Shown here piece by piece: positions 24,268 through 33,612 of a DNA stretch of 50,365 bases. The translations under genes were made by a program, and so were the position numbers. The stretch spans positions 1 through 50,365 of the forward strand of contig CAJUKT010000094.1 of assembly GCA_910587255.1 (NCBI GenBank), read 5' to 3'. Below the pieces are notes generated by a model. That model worked only from the letters and a program-made list of their open reading frames with translations. It ran no database searches and was not told where the DNA came from. The stretch's first letter is position 1. Every line of letters starts with the position of its first letter. Source of the stretch: an uncultured Oscillospiraceae bacterium (lineage in GTDB: Bacteria > Bacillota > Clostridia > Oscillospirales > Oscillospiraceae).

Positions 24268-25140
24268 ATGAGCCGTGACATTTTGACCACGATTCAGAGC
24301 AGAATGGCCACCTTTTCCAAAAGCCAGAAGCTGATTGGGCGCTATATCCTGGATAACTACGATAAGGCCGCCTTTATGACCGCCGCCCGGATGGGGCAGG
24401 CGGTTCATACCAGCGAGTCTACGGTGGTCCGCTTTGCTGCCGAGCTGGGCTACGACGGTTACCCCGCCATGCAGAAGGCCATGCAGGAGATGATCCGGGG
24501 CAAGCTCACCACTGTGCAGCGCATTGAGGTGTCCTATGACCGGCTGGGAACCCAGGATGTTCTGGACAAGGTGGTGCAGTCAGACATTGAGAAGCTGCGC
24601 ATGTCCCTGAACGAGCTGAACCGGGAGGATTTTGCGGCAGCGGTGAACGCCATTGTGGGGGCGCGGCGCATCTATGTTTTGGGAGTGCGCTCATCGGCGG
24701 CGCTGTCTGATTTTCTCACGTTCTATTTTAAGCTGATTTTTGACGATGTGCGGCAGGTGCAGACCAGCTTAGCCAGCGAGATGTTTGAACAGATGCTCCG
24801 GGTGGGAAAAGACGACGTGGTGATTGGAATCAGCTTTCCGCGCTATTCCACCCGGTCCGTCCGGGCCATGGAGTTTGCCCGGGACCAGGGCGCCACGGTA
24901 ATCGCAATTACCGACAGCGAGATGTCACCCCTGTATGATACGGCAAACTTCCGCCTGCTGGCAAAAAGCGATATGGCATCCTTTGTGGATTCGCTGGTGG
25001 CGCCGCTGTCCGTCATCAACGCGCTGATCGTGGCGGTGGGTAGAAAGAAATCCGATGAGGTCACCGCCACGTTTAACCGGCTGGAGAGCATTTGGGACGA
25101 ATATCAGGTGTACGAAAAGGTGGAGTATGAGGACAAATAG
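24268..25140 (+). CDS. MurR/RpiR-family transcriptional regulator
   Basis: 290 residues. The N-terminal helix-turn-helix domain (about 1-77, FSKSQKLIGRYILDNYDKAAFMTA, TSESTVVRFAAELGYDGYP) is followed by a SIS sugar-phosphate-binding domain (about 120-260, RIYVLGVRSSAALSDFL and DVVIGISFPRYSTRSVRAMEFA). Such proteins sense a phosphosugar and control amino-sugar or sugar-phosphate genes. No sugar gene is adjacent; the downstream gene is a flavoprotein, overlapping by 14 bases, so the target is unclear. Confidence 0.9.
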   Translation: MSRDILTTIQSRMATFSKSQKLIGRYILDNYDKAAFMTAARMGQAVHTSESTVVRFAAELGYDGYPAMQKAMQEMIRGKLTTVQRIEVSYDRLGTQDVLDKVVQSDIEKLRMSLNELNREDFAAAVNAIVGARRIYVLGVRSSAALSDFLTFYFKLIFDDVRQVQTSLASEMFEQMLRVGKDDVVIGISFPRYSTRSVRAMEFARDQGATVIAITDSEMSPLYDTANFRLLAKSDMASFVDSLVAPLSVINALIVAVGRKKSDEVTATFNRLESIWDEYQVYEKVEYEDK

Positions 25141-26377
25141 GGTGGTGGTGGCCGGGGGCGGCGCGGCAGGCATGATGGCCGCCATTACCGCTGCCCGGTC
25201 CGGGGCGGAAGTGCTGCTGCTGGAACCCAACGAGAAAGTGGGGCGCAAGCTGTACATTACCGGGAAGGGCCGGTGTAATCTCACCAATAACTGTGGGCGG
25301 GATGGGCTGATGGCGTCCATTCCCCGCAATGGTAAATTCCTTTACAGTGCCTTTGACCGTTTTGGCCCGGCGGACACCATGGCTTTTTTCGAGGGCTTGG
25401 GTGTGAAGCTGAAAACAGAGCGGGGGAATCGGGTGTTCCCTGTATCCGACAAAGCCGCCGATATCGTAGACGCGCTGTTTTTTGAGCTGCGCCGCCAAGG
25501 GGTTGAGATCCGGCGGGATCGGGTGACCGGCCTCGTTGTCCAAGAGGGGCGGCTTGCCGCTGTGCATATGGAGAAAGGCCGGGAATATAGAGACTGTAAG
25601 GCGCTGATTCTTGCCACAGGAGGGGCTTCCTATCCCCGCACCGGCTCCACCGGGGAGGGCTACGGCTTGGCACAGGCGGCGGGGCACACCATCATCCCGA
25701 TTCGGGGATCGCTGGTGCCGCTGGAGTCGGGGGACTCCTGCTGTGGAAGGCTGCAGGGGCTGTCTCTGCGCAATGTGGGGCTTCGGATAAAAAATGAGAA
25801 AGACAGGGCGGTATTTCAGGAGCAGGGGGAATTGCTGTTCACCCACTTTGGCCTGTCCGGGCCGCTGGTTTTGTCCGCCTCCGCCCATATGGACTTTGAG
25901 AAATGCAGGTATACGGCCCATATTGACCTGAAACCCGCCTTGGACATGCAAAAGCTGGACGCCCGCCTTTTGCGGGACTTTGAGGAGCGCGCCAATCAGG
26001 ACTATGCCAACGCCCTGGGGGGACTGGTTCCCCGGTCCATGGTGTCCGTGCTGGCTGAGCGCACCGGCATCCCAGGGGACACCAAGGTCCACGATATCCG
26101 CAGGGAGCAGCGGAAAAAATTGTTGGAGACGCTGAAGGATTTTACCGTTCCCCTCACAGGGACGCGTTCGGTGGAGGAGGCGGTGGTCACCTCCGGGGGT
26201 GTGGCGGTGGGCGAGGTGGACCCCAGAACCATGGAGTCTAAAAAGGCGAAGGGACTGTTTTTCGCCGGGGAGCTGCTGGATGTGGACGGCTATACCGGGG
26301 GTTTTAACCTTCAGATCGCCTGGTCCACCGGCTATGCCGCCGGACTGGCCGCGGCGGAGCGGCTTGCTACTATATAA
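25127..26377 (+). CDS. BaiN/HI0933-family FAD-dependent oxidoreductase
   Basis: 416 residues. The FAD-binding motif VVVAGGGAAGMMAAITAARSG is at the N-terminus, followed by EKVGRKLYITGKGRCNLTNN, ILATGGASYPRTGSTGEGYG and the C-terminal FAGELLDVDGYTGGFNLQIA. These are hallmarks of the HI0933/BaiN family (some annotated as aminoacetone oxidases or bile-acid dehydrogenation enzymes). The physiological substrate is not known from sequence. It starts inside the end of the RpiR-type gene (ATG at 25127 after AAGGTGGAG) and is probably cotranscribed with cmk. Confidence 0.88.
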   Translation: MRTNRVVVAGGGAAGMMAAITAARSGAEVLLLEPNEKVGRKLYITGKGRCNLTNNCGRDGLMASIPRNGKFLYSAFDRFGPADTMAFFEGLGVKLKTERGNRVFPVSDKAADIVDALFFELRRQGVEIRRDRVTGLVVQEGRLAAVHMEKGREYRDCKALILATGGASYPRTGSTGEGYGLAQAAGHTIIPIRGSLVPLESGDSCCGRLQGLSLRNVGLRIKNEKDRAVFQEQGELLFTHFGLSGPLVLSASAHMDFEKCRYTAHIDLKPALDMQKLDARLLRDFEERANQDYANALGGLVPRSMVSVLAERTGIPGDTKVHDIRREQRKKLLETLKDFTVPLTGTRSVEEAVVTSGGVAVGEVDPRTMESKKAKGLFFAGELLDVDGYTGGFNLQIAWSTGYAAGLAAAERLATI

Positions 26378-26396
26378 TAAAGGAAGGGGTTTTCCC

Positions 26397-27095
26397 ATGG
26401 AATATCGCAGCATTGCCATTGACGGACCCTCCGGCGCGGGCAAATCCACTTTAGCCAAGCGCCTGGCCCAGGAGCTGGGCTTTTTATATGTGGACACTGG
26501 GGCCATCTACCGCACAGTGGGGCTGGCGGCCCGCCGGCAGGGGATAGACCCTGCCGATGGGGAGCGCGTGGCGGCAATGCTGCCAGGGCTGTCCATCACC
26601 ATGGGCTATGGGGCGGACGGCCTCCAGCACATGTTTTTGGACGGGGAGGATGTGACTGCGGCCATCCGGGAGAATGATATCTCGGCCTGCGCGTCCAAGG
26701 CAGCGGCCCTCCCGGCAGTGCGGGATTTTCTGATGGAGATGCAGCGCAGGACAGCCCGGGAGCACCATGTCATCATGGATGGGCGGGATATCGGTACGGT
26801 GGTGCTGCCCAACGCCGATCTGAAGATTTTCCTCACCGCCGCCCCCGAGGCGAGGGCCGAGCGGCGGTATCAGGAGCTGATGGAGCGGGGCCAGCGGGCT
26901 GACTTCGATCAGGTTTTGCGGGAGGTGGTGGAACGGGACCGCCGGGACACCCAGCGGGAGACCGCGCCTTTGCGCCAGGGGCCGGACGCTGTGCTGGCGG
27001 ACACCACCGGGCTGGATCTGGAGGAAAGCTTTCAGCTGCTGTTGGGTATCATTCAAGAGCGGCTGGATATCAGGGAGGGGACCCATGAGGAATAA
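26397..27095 (+). CDS. cmk: Cytidylate kinase
   Basis: 232 residues. The P-loop is IDGPSGAGKSTLAKRLA, followed by YVDTGAIYRTVGLAA, the lid and base-recognition segment MDGRDIGTVVLPNADLKIFL and EVVERDRRDTQRETAPLR. It phosphorylates CMP/dCMP to the diphosphates. AAGGAAGGGG precedes the ATG. It overlaps plsC by 11 bases, in the well-known cmk-plsC-ispH-rpsA cluster of Clostridia. Confidence 0.96.
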   Translation: MEYRSIAIDGPSGAGKSTLAKRLAQELGFLYVDTGAIYRTVGLAARRQGIDPADGERVAAMLPGLSITMGYGADGLQHMFLDGEDVTAAIRENDISACASKAAALPAVRDFLMEMQRRTAREHHVIMDGRDIGTVVLPNADLKIFLTAAPEARAERRYQELMERGQRADFDQVLREVVERDRRDTQRETAPLRQGPDAVLADTTGLDLEESFQLLLGIIQERLDIREGTHEE

Positions 27096-27681
27096 GGTAT
27101 ATTCGGTGATCTACCCCATTATCTGGATTTTTATGAGGATCATCCACCCCTGGAAGGCGGTGGGTGCGGATAATATCCCCGAAGGGGCGGCGGTAATCTG
27201 TGGCAATCACACCACCTTGGGAGACCCGCTTTATGTGGTGTGCGCCATGGGTGGAAAGCGGCAGACCCATGTAATGGCCAAAGCGGAGGTTATGAAATGG
27301 CCGGTGATCGGTTTCCTGCTGAAAAAGGCGGGGATCATCGGCGTCAACCGCGGCAAGTCCGATATGGCTGCGGTGAAGGAATGCCTGAAAGTGCTGCGCG
27401 GCGGGGAAAAGCTGCTTATGTTTCCCGAGGGGACCCGGGTGAGGGAGGGACAGGTCTCGGAGGTCCAGACCGGGGCGGCCATGCTGGCCACCCGCACGGG
27501 CGTGCCCCTGGTGCCCGTCTACATTCCGGCTAAAAAGCGGCGGTTCCGCAAGACCACGGTGGTGTTCGGTGAGTCCTATTACCCGGAGTTTGAGGGGCGC
27601 AAGCCCTCTGCCGGCGACTACCAGCGCATCGCCGACGACCTGCTGGTCCGTATTCGGGCGCTGGGGGAGCAGGCGGGATGA
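27085..27681 (+). CDS. plsC: 1-acyl-sn-glycerol-3-phosphate acyltransferase
   Basis: 198 residues with an N-terminal membrane-associated helix (YSVIYPIIWIFMRII). The acyltransferase motif I is NHTTLGD (catalytic H and D), motif III is FPEGTR, and VPVYIP is a later motif. It makes phosphatidic acid from lysophosphatidate, complementing PlsX elsewhere in the window. It overlaps cmk upstream (11 bases) and ispH downstream (ATGA). Confidence 0.93.
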   Translation: MRNKVYSVIYPIIWIFMRIIHPWKAVGADNIPEGAAVICGNHTTLGDPLYVVCAMGGKRQTHVMAKAEVMKWPVIGFLLKKAGIIGVNRGKSDMAAVKECLKVLRGGEKLLMFPEGTRVREGQVSEVQTGAAMLATRTGVPLVPVYIPAKKRRFRKTTVVFGESYYPEFEGRKPSAGDYQRIADDLLVRIRALGEQAG

Positions 27682-29636
27682 AGGTAAAGGTGGCCGGGAG
27701 CGCCGGGTTTTGCTATGGGGTGCGCCGGGCGGTGGAGCTGGCGGAGAAAGCCGCAGCCCAGGGGCCGGTATACCTGCTGGGTCATATCACCCATAACGAC
27801 CACGTGATCCGCCGGCTGGAGGATATGGGGGCGGTCACTGCCGCCGCGCCGGAGGAGGTCCCCAGGGGGGCCGTGGTGCTCATCCGGGCCCATGGGGAGC
27901 CGGACAGCACATACCGGGCGCTGGAGTCGCGGGGCTGCCGGGTGCTGGACGCAACCTGCCCCAATGTCACCCGTATCCACGATATTGTCCGGGATGCGGA
28001 GGCGCGTGGGAGAGTCCCGGTGATCGTGGGAGAGGCCGACCACCCGGAAATTTTGGGAATTTTAGGGTGCACCCGCAGGGGAAGAGTGGCGTCCGATTGG
28101 GAAGAGCTGGAACAAATCATGAAAAAAGAGCCGGAATTTCCCGGTTTGCCCCTTACATTTGTGTCCCAAACCACAGCTATTTTGACTAAGTGGGAAAAAA
28201 TCGTGGAAAACACAAAAAAAGTGTGTACAAACGCGGAATTTTTTGATACAATATGTAATGCTACGTCCAAGCGGCAATCGGAGGCCCTGAAATTGGCCGG
28301 TCAATGCGATGCCATGATCGTCATTGGCGATCAAAAGAGCTCCAACACCAGGAAGCTCACCCAGCTGTGCGCCGCCCGCTGCGCCGTCGTGGTGCAGGCG
28401 GAGCGGGGGAGCGATATTGACCGGGAACGGTTCGGCCGTATCGGCACGCTTGGAATCACTGCCGGCGCATCCACGCCGGAGTGGATAATAAAGGAGGTCA
28501 GCAACAAAATGAGCGACGAAATTATGGAGATTGAACAGTCCTTCGCGGAAATGCTGGAGGAGTCGTTCAAAATTTTGAATACGGGGGATCGGGTCACTGG
28601 AACAGTCGCAGCCATCACGCCCACTGAGGTGCAGGTGGAGCTGGGCGTCAAGTACCCCGGCACCATTCCCCTGTCTGAGCTGAGCGACGATCCCGATGTG
28701 AAGGTGGAGGATCTGGCCAAGGTAGGCGAGGAGATTGAAGCCATCGTCATGCTGGTCAGCGACAGGGACTGCGTGGTTAAGCTGTCCAAGAAGCGCCTTG
28801 ACGCGGACAAGAACTGGGAGACCGTGGAGAAGGCGGTGGAGAGCAGGGATGTGCTGGAAGGCGTGATCACCGAGGAAAACAAGGGCGGCTTGGTGGCCAG
28901 CGTCAAGGGCATCCGTGTGTTTATCCCTGCCTCCCAGTCCGGCAAGCCCCGGGGCGCCGACCTGGCGGAGATGGTCAAAACCCGCGTGCAGCTGCGCATT
29001 ACCGAGGTGAACCGCGCCCGCCGCCGTGTGGTGGGTTCCATCCGGGCCGTGGCGGCTGAGGCCCGCGCCGCCGCTGCCGCCGCCATCTGGGATAACATTG
29101 AGGTGGGCAAGCGCTACAGCGGCACCGTTAAGAGCCTCACCTCCTATGGCGCCTTTGTGGACATCGGCGGCGTGGACGGCATGGTTCATATCTCCGAGCT
29201 GTCCTGGTCCCGCATTAAGACCCCCTCCGAGGTGGTGTCTGTGGGCGATCCCATTGAGGTGTACGTCATCTCCTTTGACCCGGAGAAGAAGAAGATCTCC
29301 CTGGGGGTGAAGGATCACAGCCAGGAGCCGTGGAGCGTGTTTACCGAGAAGTATTCGGTGGGCGATGTGGCCAGTGTTCGGATTGTCAAGCTGATGACCT
29401 TCGGTGCCTTTGCCGAGATCGTCCCCGGAGTGGACGGCCTGATCCATATCTCCCAGCTGGCGGACCATCGGGTGGATAAGCCTGAGGATGTGGTGCGTGA
29501 GGGCGATACGGTGGATGCCAGGATCACGGCCATCGACGAGGAGCACAAAAAGGTATCCCTGTCCATCCGCGCCCTGTTGGAGTCTGCCCCCATGGAGGGG
29601 GATGAGGATTCCGAAGAGGCCCCCGAGGAGGAGTAA
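27678..29636 (+). CDS. ispH: IspH (HMBPP reductase) fused to an S1 RNA-binding protein
   Basis: 652 residues. Residues 1 to about 275 are 4-hydroxy-3-methylbut-2-enyl diphosphate reductase, with the iron-sulfur cysteines C12 (GFCYGV), C94 (DATCPNV) and C193 (TICNATSKRQ). It makes isopentenyl and dimethylallyl diphosphate in the MEP pathway. Residues from about 300 carry four S1 domains, the last two clearest (VGKRYSGTVKSLTSYGAFVDIGG and VGDVASVRIVKLMTFGAFAEIV), and an acidic tail. The fusion is known in Clostridia. A strong internal ribosome site and ATG at codon 278 could also yield the S1 part alone. The gene overlaps plsC by four bases. Confidence 0.95.
   Translation: MKVKVAGSAGFCYGVRRAVELAEKAAAQGPVYLLGHITHNDHVIRRLEDMGAVTAAAPEEVPRGAVVLIRAHGEPDSTYRALESRGCRVLDATCPNVTRIHDIVRDAEARGRVPVIVGEADHPEILGILGCTRRGRVASDWEELEQIMKKEPEFPGLPLTFVSQTTAILTKWEKIVENTKKVCTNAEFFDTICNATSKRQSEALKLAGQCDAMIVIGDQKSSNTRKLTQLCAARCAVVVQAERGSDIDRERFGRIGTLGITAGASTPEWIIKEVSNKMSDEIMEIEQSFAEMLEESFKILNTGDRVTGTVAAITPTEVQVELGVKYPGTIPLSELSDDPDVKVEDLAKVGEEIEAIVMLVSDRDCVVKLSKKRLDADKNWETVEKAVESRDVLEGVITEENKGGLVASVKGIRVFIPASQSGKPRGADLAEMVKTRVQLRITEVNRARRRVVGSIRAVAAEARAAAAAAIWDNIEVGKRYSGTVKSLTSYGAFVDIGGVDGMVHISELSWSRIKTPSEVVSVGDPIEVYVISFDPEKKKISLGVKDHSQEPWSVFTEKYSVGDVASVRIVKLMTFGAFAEIVPGVDGLIHISQLADHRVDKPEDVVREGDTVDARITAIDEEHKKVSLSIRALLESAPMEGDEDSEEAPEEE
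28491..28511 (+). promoter_or_regulatory. Internal ribosome-binding site and ATG within ispH-S1
   Basis: AAGGAGGT, ten bases, then an in-frame ATG (28509), exactly at the junction between the IspH and S1 portions. The Shine-Dalgarno match is close to perfect and would give a separate S1 protein of about 375 residues. Confidence 0.65.
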
Positions 29637-29653
29637 ACTCCCATTCTGAGTAC

Positions 29654-29685
29654 AAAAAGGCTGCCGCAGCTGCGGCAGCCTTTTT
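29654..29685 (+). terminator. Terminator of the cmk-plsC-ispH operon
   Basis: A perfect 32-base palindrome, AAAAAGGCTGCCGCAG / CTGCGGCAGCCTTTTT, ending in five T, 17 bases after the stop codon. Confidence 0.92.
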
Positions 29686-29703
29686 CGGTAGAGGTGAAGA
29701 ATT

Positions 29704-30855
29704 GTGAAGCCTGAAGTTGTGATTGTCCCCTGTGCCAACTATTCGGAGGAGGAGGCCGGGCCGGCGCTGGAGCGGGTGCTGGGGCCGCTGGGCGGGCTGG
29801 ATTGGGTGCGCCCGGGAATGAGGATTGCCATTAAGGTGAACCTGGTGACCTTTGCCAAGCCGGAAAAGGCGGCTACCACCCACCCGGGGCTTCTGTGTGC
29901 CCTGGTGAAGCTTCTGGCGGCACGGGGAGCGGATGTGGTGGTGGGAGACAGTCCCGGGGGGCTTTATAATGCCGCCTACGTGAACCGGGTGTACGCCGCT
30001 ACCGGCATGAGGGCGGCGGAGCAGGCGGGTGGGAGGCTTAATCAGGACTTTGGGGAACGGGAGGCCCGTTTCCCGGAGGGAAAGGTATGCCGCCAGTTCA
30101 AATACACCGCATGGCTGGGCGATGCGGACGCGATTATCAATCTCTGCAAGCTTAAAACCCACGGCATGATGGCCATGACCTGCGGCGCTAAAAATATGTT
30201 TGGCTCTATTCCCGGCACCATGAAGCCGGAGTGCCATTTCCGCTACCCTGATCCGCGGGATTTTGCCCGGATGATTGTGGATCTGGATGAGTATTTCAAG
30301 CCCTGCCTGACCATCGTGGACGCGGTGGACTGCATGGAGGGGAACGGTCCCACCGGCGGAACGCCGCGGCACATGGGTGCGCTGCTGGCGGCGGAGAGCC
30401 CCCATAAAGCGGATCTGGTTTGCGCCGGGCTTATCGGGCTGAAGCGGGAGGAGGTGCCCACCCTGGAGGCGGCGTTGGAGCGGGGGCTCATTCCCGCCTC
30501 GGCGGAGGGGCTGACGGTGGAGGGAGACCCCGCCGCCTTTGCCATCCCGGACTTTCAGCGAATCACCACCGGCAACAGCCATCTATTTCAAGGGGATGGC
30601 AAAAGCCTCTTTGGCCGGGTGAAGGGGACGGTGATGAACTGGGCGCTGTCCCAGCGGCCTGTGGTGCGCAAGGCGGAGTGCGTGGGCTGCGGCGAATGCC
30701 GGGATGTGTGCCCCGCCAGGGCCATCACGATGGTGGATAAAAAGCCCCGCATTGACCGCAAGGCGTGTATCCGCTGCTTTTGCTGCCAGGAATTCTGCCC
30801 TAAGAGCGCGATGAAGGTGCGCCGTACCGCCATTGCCAAACTGCTGGACCACTGA
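29704..30855 (+). CDS. DUF362 protein with two 4Fe-4S ferredoxin clusters
   Basis: 383 residues from a GTG start (AGAGGTGA upstream). The DUF362 domain (about 1-300, IKVNLVTFAKPEKAATTHP, LCKLKTHGMMAMTCGAKNMFG) is followed by a C-terminal 2[4Fe-4S] ferredoxin with CVGCGECRDVCP and CIRCFCCQEFCP. It is probably a cytoplasmic electron-transfer protein. DUF362 is of unknown reaction. It stands as a single gene between two terminators. Confidence 0.88.
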   Translation: MKPEVVIVPCANYSEEEAGPALERVLGPLGGLDWVRPGMRIAIKVNLVTFAKPEKAATTHPGLLCALVKLLAARGADVVVGDSPGGLYNAAYVNRVYAATGMRAAEQAGGRLNQDFGEREARFPEGKVCRQFKYTAWLGDADAIINLCKLKTHGMMAMTCGAKNMFGSIPGTMKPECHFRYPDPRDFARMIVDLDEYFKPCLTIVDAVDCMEGNGPTGGTPRHMGALLAAESPHKADLVCAGLIGLKREEVPTLEAALERGLIPASAEGLTVEGDPAAFAIPDFQRITTGNSHLFQGDGKSLFGRVKGTVMNWALSQRPVVRKAECVGCGECRDVCPARAITMVDKKPRIDRKACIRCFCCQEFCPKSAMKVRRTAIAKLLDH

Positions 30856-30856
30856 G

Positions 30857-30890
30857 AAGAACCGGGCGGCCGAAAAGCCGCCCGGTTCTT
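30857..30890. terminator. Bidirectional terminator between converging genes
   Basis: A perfect 14-bp stem (AAGAACCGGGCGGC / GCCGCCCGGTTCTT) with a six-base loop, located between a plus-strand and a minus-strand gene end. Confidence 0.82.
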
Positions 30891-30891
30891 A

Positions 30892-32616
30892 CTATGCCGC
30901 CAGGGTGAACAGAGAGTAGAAAAAGCCCTTTTGCTCCATGAGCTGGCGGAATGTTCCGCGCTCCTGGATCTGTCCGTTTCGCATCACGATGATCTGGTCG
31001 TACTGGCCCATAAGTGTCTCCTCCAGCCGGTGGGTGACCACCACCCGGGTGAGGCCGTCCAGGTGAAGGATGGCGTCGGTGACGGCAAAGGCGGTCTGGT
31101 TGTCCAGAGAGGCAGTGGCCTCGTCCAGCAGCAGCACCGGTGCGCCCCGGAGCAGGCAGCGGGCAATGGACACCCGCTGGCGCTCACCGCCGGACAGACC
31201 CGCGCCGTTTTCCCCGCAGCGGTAGTCTTCCCCGCGCTGAGAGAGCAGCTCTAACAGGCCGGAGCGTTTTACAGCGCTGTCCACCTGGCTGTCCGGGAAG
31301 TCCCGGAACATGGTGATGTTGCGGCGGATGGTATCATCAAAGAGGAACACGCTCTGCCCAATGAGGCTCATCAGGTCGTACAGGCTGTCGGTGTCCACTT
31401 CCCGAAGCTCCTTGCCGTCGATGGCGATGGAGCCGCTATAGCTGTCGTAAGCGCCCATGAGCAGGTTGAGCAGGGTGGACTTGCCTGACCCGGAGCCGCC
31501 CACGATGGCATATTTCTTTCCGGGCTCCAGCCGGAGGGACACATTCTGGAGAACCGGCTTGTTCGGCTCATAGCCGAAGCTCACATGGTCCAGGGAGATG
31601 GCGTCGCGGAGCACCGGGGGGATTGCCTCGCCGGAGCGTCCGGCGTTCTCCTCAGTGACCTGGGACAGCTTATCGATGAGGGCCTTGGCGGCCTTGCGGC
31701 TGGCCCAATACTGGGGAATGATGTTGATGGGCTGAATTACAAAATTACACAGATTGACGAAGATGAGTACCGTGCCCGCAGTGATATCCCCCCGGATGGC
31801 CAGGAACGCTCCCAGGAAAAAGATGCCGAACTGAAGCGTGTCGGCGCACAGGTTCTGGCTCACCGCCGTGAGCAGACATTCCCACCAGTAGCGGCGGCGC
31901 TTGCCCTCCTCCACATCGCGGTTGGAGATGTCGAACATCCGCTGGGCCTCGCCCTCGGCCTTGAAGCTCTTGATGACGGAGAAGCCGGACAGCAGATCCT
32001 TGAGCTGGGCCACAAAACCCTCGTTCTTGTCGCTCACTATCTTTTCCCGCGCCGCCAGCTCCTTGCCCATGAGCAGGGAACCGGCCAGGGGGAAGAGGGA
32101 GAGGACGATGGTGGCGATGGTCAGCACCGGGCTGTACCAGAACATCATGCCCAGGCTTCCGAAAAAGAGCAGGACATAAAAGACCAGCAAAAAGGTGCGC
32201 TTGAGATAGTTTTCCTCCACCGAGTTCACATCGTTGGTGAGCACCGAGATGTAGCGGCCGGTGTTTTCCCGGGAAAAGGCGCTGATGCTCTTCTCCGACA
32301 GGTTTTGGAAAGCCAGGGACTTGTACTGGGCCAGAGCCCGGTACACAAAGCTGGATTTGGCCCGGTACATGCCTAAAGAGAGCAGAAACATTACGACAAA
32401 AAAGATTACGGTGAAAACCAGTGTCTGCCACAGCCAATCCAGATCCCTGGCGGCCACCACGTCGATGACTTCACCCAGCAGCCAGGAGCCGATGAGGTTT
32501 CCGGGGAAGGACAGGATGGTCAGGAACATAGCCAAAGCGAAGCGCAGGCGGTTATTTTGGTAGAAGGCCCGGTAATACTGCCGGGCGGCGGGATGCTTTT
32601 CCGTTTTCTCACTCAT
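30892..32616 (-). CDS. ABC transporter, fused permease and ATPase (exporter type)
   Basis: 574 residues. Six predicted transmembrane helices lie in the N-terminal ~330 residues (for example FALAMFLTILSFPGNLIGSWLL and LVFTVIFFVVMFLLSLGMY). The nucleotide-binding domain has Walker A GGSGSGKSTLL, signature LSGGERQRVSIARCLL, Walker B VLLLDEATASLDN and the switch histidine in VVVTHRLEE. It is a half-size exporter of the MsbA/LmrA class and the substrate is unknown. The ATG at 32616 follows AAAGGAGAAACGA. It overlaps the upstream regulator gene by ATGA, so the two form an operon. Confidence 0.92.
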   Translation of the reverse strand: MSEKTEKHPAARQYYRAFYQNNRLRFALAMFLTILSFPGNLIGSWLLGEVIDVVAARDLDWLWQTLVFTVIFFVVMFLLSLGMYRAKSSFVYRALAQYKSLAFQNLSEKSISAFSRENTGRYISVLTNDVNSVEENYLKRTFLLVFYVLLFFGSLGMMFWYSPVLTIATIVLSLFPLAGSLLMGKELAAREKIVSDKNEGFVAQLKDLLSGFSVIKSFKAEGEAQRMFDISNRDVEEGKRRRYWWECLLTAVSQNLCADTLQFGIFFLGAFLAIRGDITAGTVLIFVNLCNFVIQPINIIPQYWASRKAAKALIDKLSQVTEENAGRSGEAIPPVLRDAISLDHVSFGYEPNKPVLQNVSLRLEPGKKYAIVGGSGSGKSTLLNLLMGAYDSYSGSIAIDGKELREVDTDSLYDLMSLIGQSVFLFDDTIRRNITMFRDFPDSQVDSAVKRSGLLELLSQRGEDYRCGENGAGLSGGERQRVSIARCLLRGAPVLLLDEATASLDNQTAFAVTDAILHLDGLTRVVVTHRLEETLMGQYDQIIVMRNGQIQERGTFRQLMEQKGFFYSLFTLAA

Positions 32617-33593
32617 TTCGTTTCTCCTTTGCAGCTGTGTGTATGTGGTGGGGTTGGGGCCGTGGGGGAATCGGCGGATGGTGGAGGCAGCACGTGGGAC
32701 AGCCGTCCGCATGTGGTGGGACTGGGGCCGCGGGATAGTTCCTGCTCGTTATCGTGGTCGTCCCAGAGCAGGTAAAAAGCATCGTGCTTTTCCAGCAGGC
32801 ATCGAGCAAAGAGAAGAAACGGGGTAAAGGCCCAGTTCTCATGGACGATGTAGGCGTTGACAGAGCCCGTTTCCATCTCTAACTCCAATTTCTTTACCAG
32901 CTTCAGCTCCTCCATACTGGCCAGCAGCTCCGCCGTCTGCTCCGGGGGCTGGTTCAGCTGCTTGGCCAGCACCTCCGGTACATAGTAGCGGACGGTGAGA
33001 TCGTCATGAAGCCGCTCCATCAGCTCCAAACAGCCGGGCCGGGCCAAGAGGGCAAACAGGCGGCGGCATAGGTCGCGGGGCGCGAAATGGGCGGCATAGC
33101 CCGCCTCTGGGCGAGGCCATATGGACATGAAGGACAGCTCCTCCGACCCCACGCCGAAGAGAAGCCCCTCTTTGATGTCCACCGCCACGCGCAGCAAAAC
33201 ATCTTCGCCGCCCACTCGGACGGTGCAGCCCTTGGAGTACTTTAGATCCGGCATGCTGACGGCATCCGTGCGGTCGTGCATGGCAGACCGGGAGGAGGAC
33301 CAGGTCAGGCGGCACAGCTCGCTGATCCGTTTTTCCTTGGGGAGGGATACGAGCCAGCGGTCCAAGGTGCTGTCCATATCCGTCACGGAGCCCCCTTCCC
33401 GGCCAAAGAGGGCGTCGATGGAGACCCCCAGCCGGTCGGCCAAGGCGGGAAGGAGCTCCACATCGGGCGCACCACCCTTTTCCCATTTGCTCACCGCCTG
33501 GGCGGACACCCCCAGCGGCTGGCCCAGCTGCTCTTGGGTAAGGCCCCGCTCACGGCGCAGCTCGGCTATGCGTTCACTCAGGATATTGGCCAT
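32613..33593 (-). CDS. XRE-family regulator of the ABC exporter
   Basis: 326 residues. The N-terminal XRE helix-turn-helix (about 4-62, LRRERGLTQEQLGQPLGVSAQAVSKWEKGG) precedes a long sensor region with no known match. A winged-helix-like segment (LNQPPEQTAELLASMEELKLVKKLE) occurs near residues 215-240. The C-terminal ~30 residues are Pro/Thr-rich and read through a GT-rich, internally repeated stretch of DNA, perhaps a recent extension. The stop overlaps the transporter start. Direct repeats at its promoter suggest autoregulation. Confidence 0.82.
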   Translation of the reverse strand: MANILSERIAELRRERGLTQEQLGQPLGVSAQAVSKWEKGGAPDVELLPALADRLGVSIDALFGREGGSVTDMDSTLDRWLVSLPKEKRISELCRLTWSSSRSAMHDRTDAVSMPDLKYSKGCTVRVGGEDVLLRVAVDIKEGLLFGVGSEELSFMSIWPRPEAGYAAHFAPRDLCRRLFALLARPGCLELMERLHDDLTVRYYVPEVLAKQLNQPPEQTAELLASMEELKLVKKLELEMETGSVNAYIVHENWAFTPFLLFARCLLEKHDAFYLLWDDHDNEQELSRGPSPTTCGRLSHVLPPPSADSPTAPTPPHTHSCKGETK

Positions 33594-33612
33594 ATGACCA
33601 CCTCGATTCGCT

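Noticed and set aside
28062..29738. A 558-codon minus-strand frame opposite ispH-S1
   Set aside because: Fully antisense to a strongly supported gene, no ribosome site, low-complexity His-rich product.
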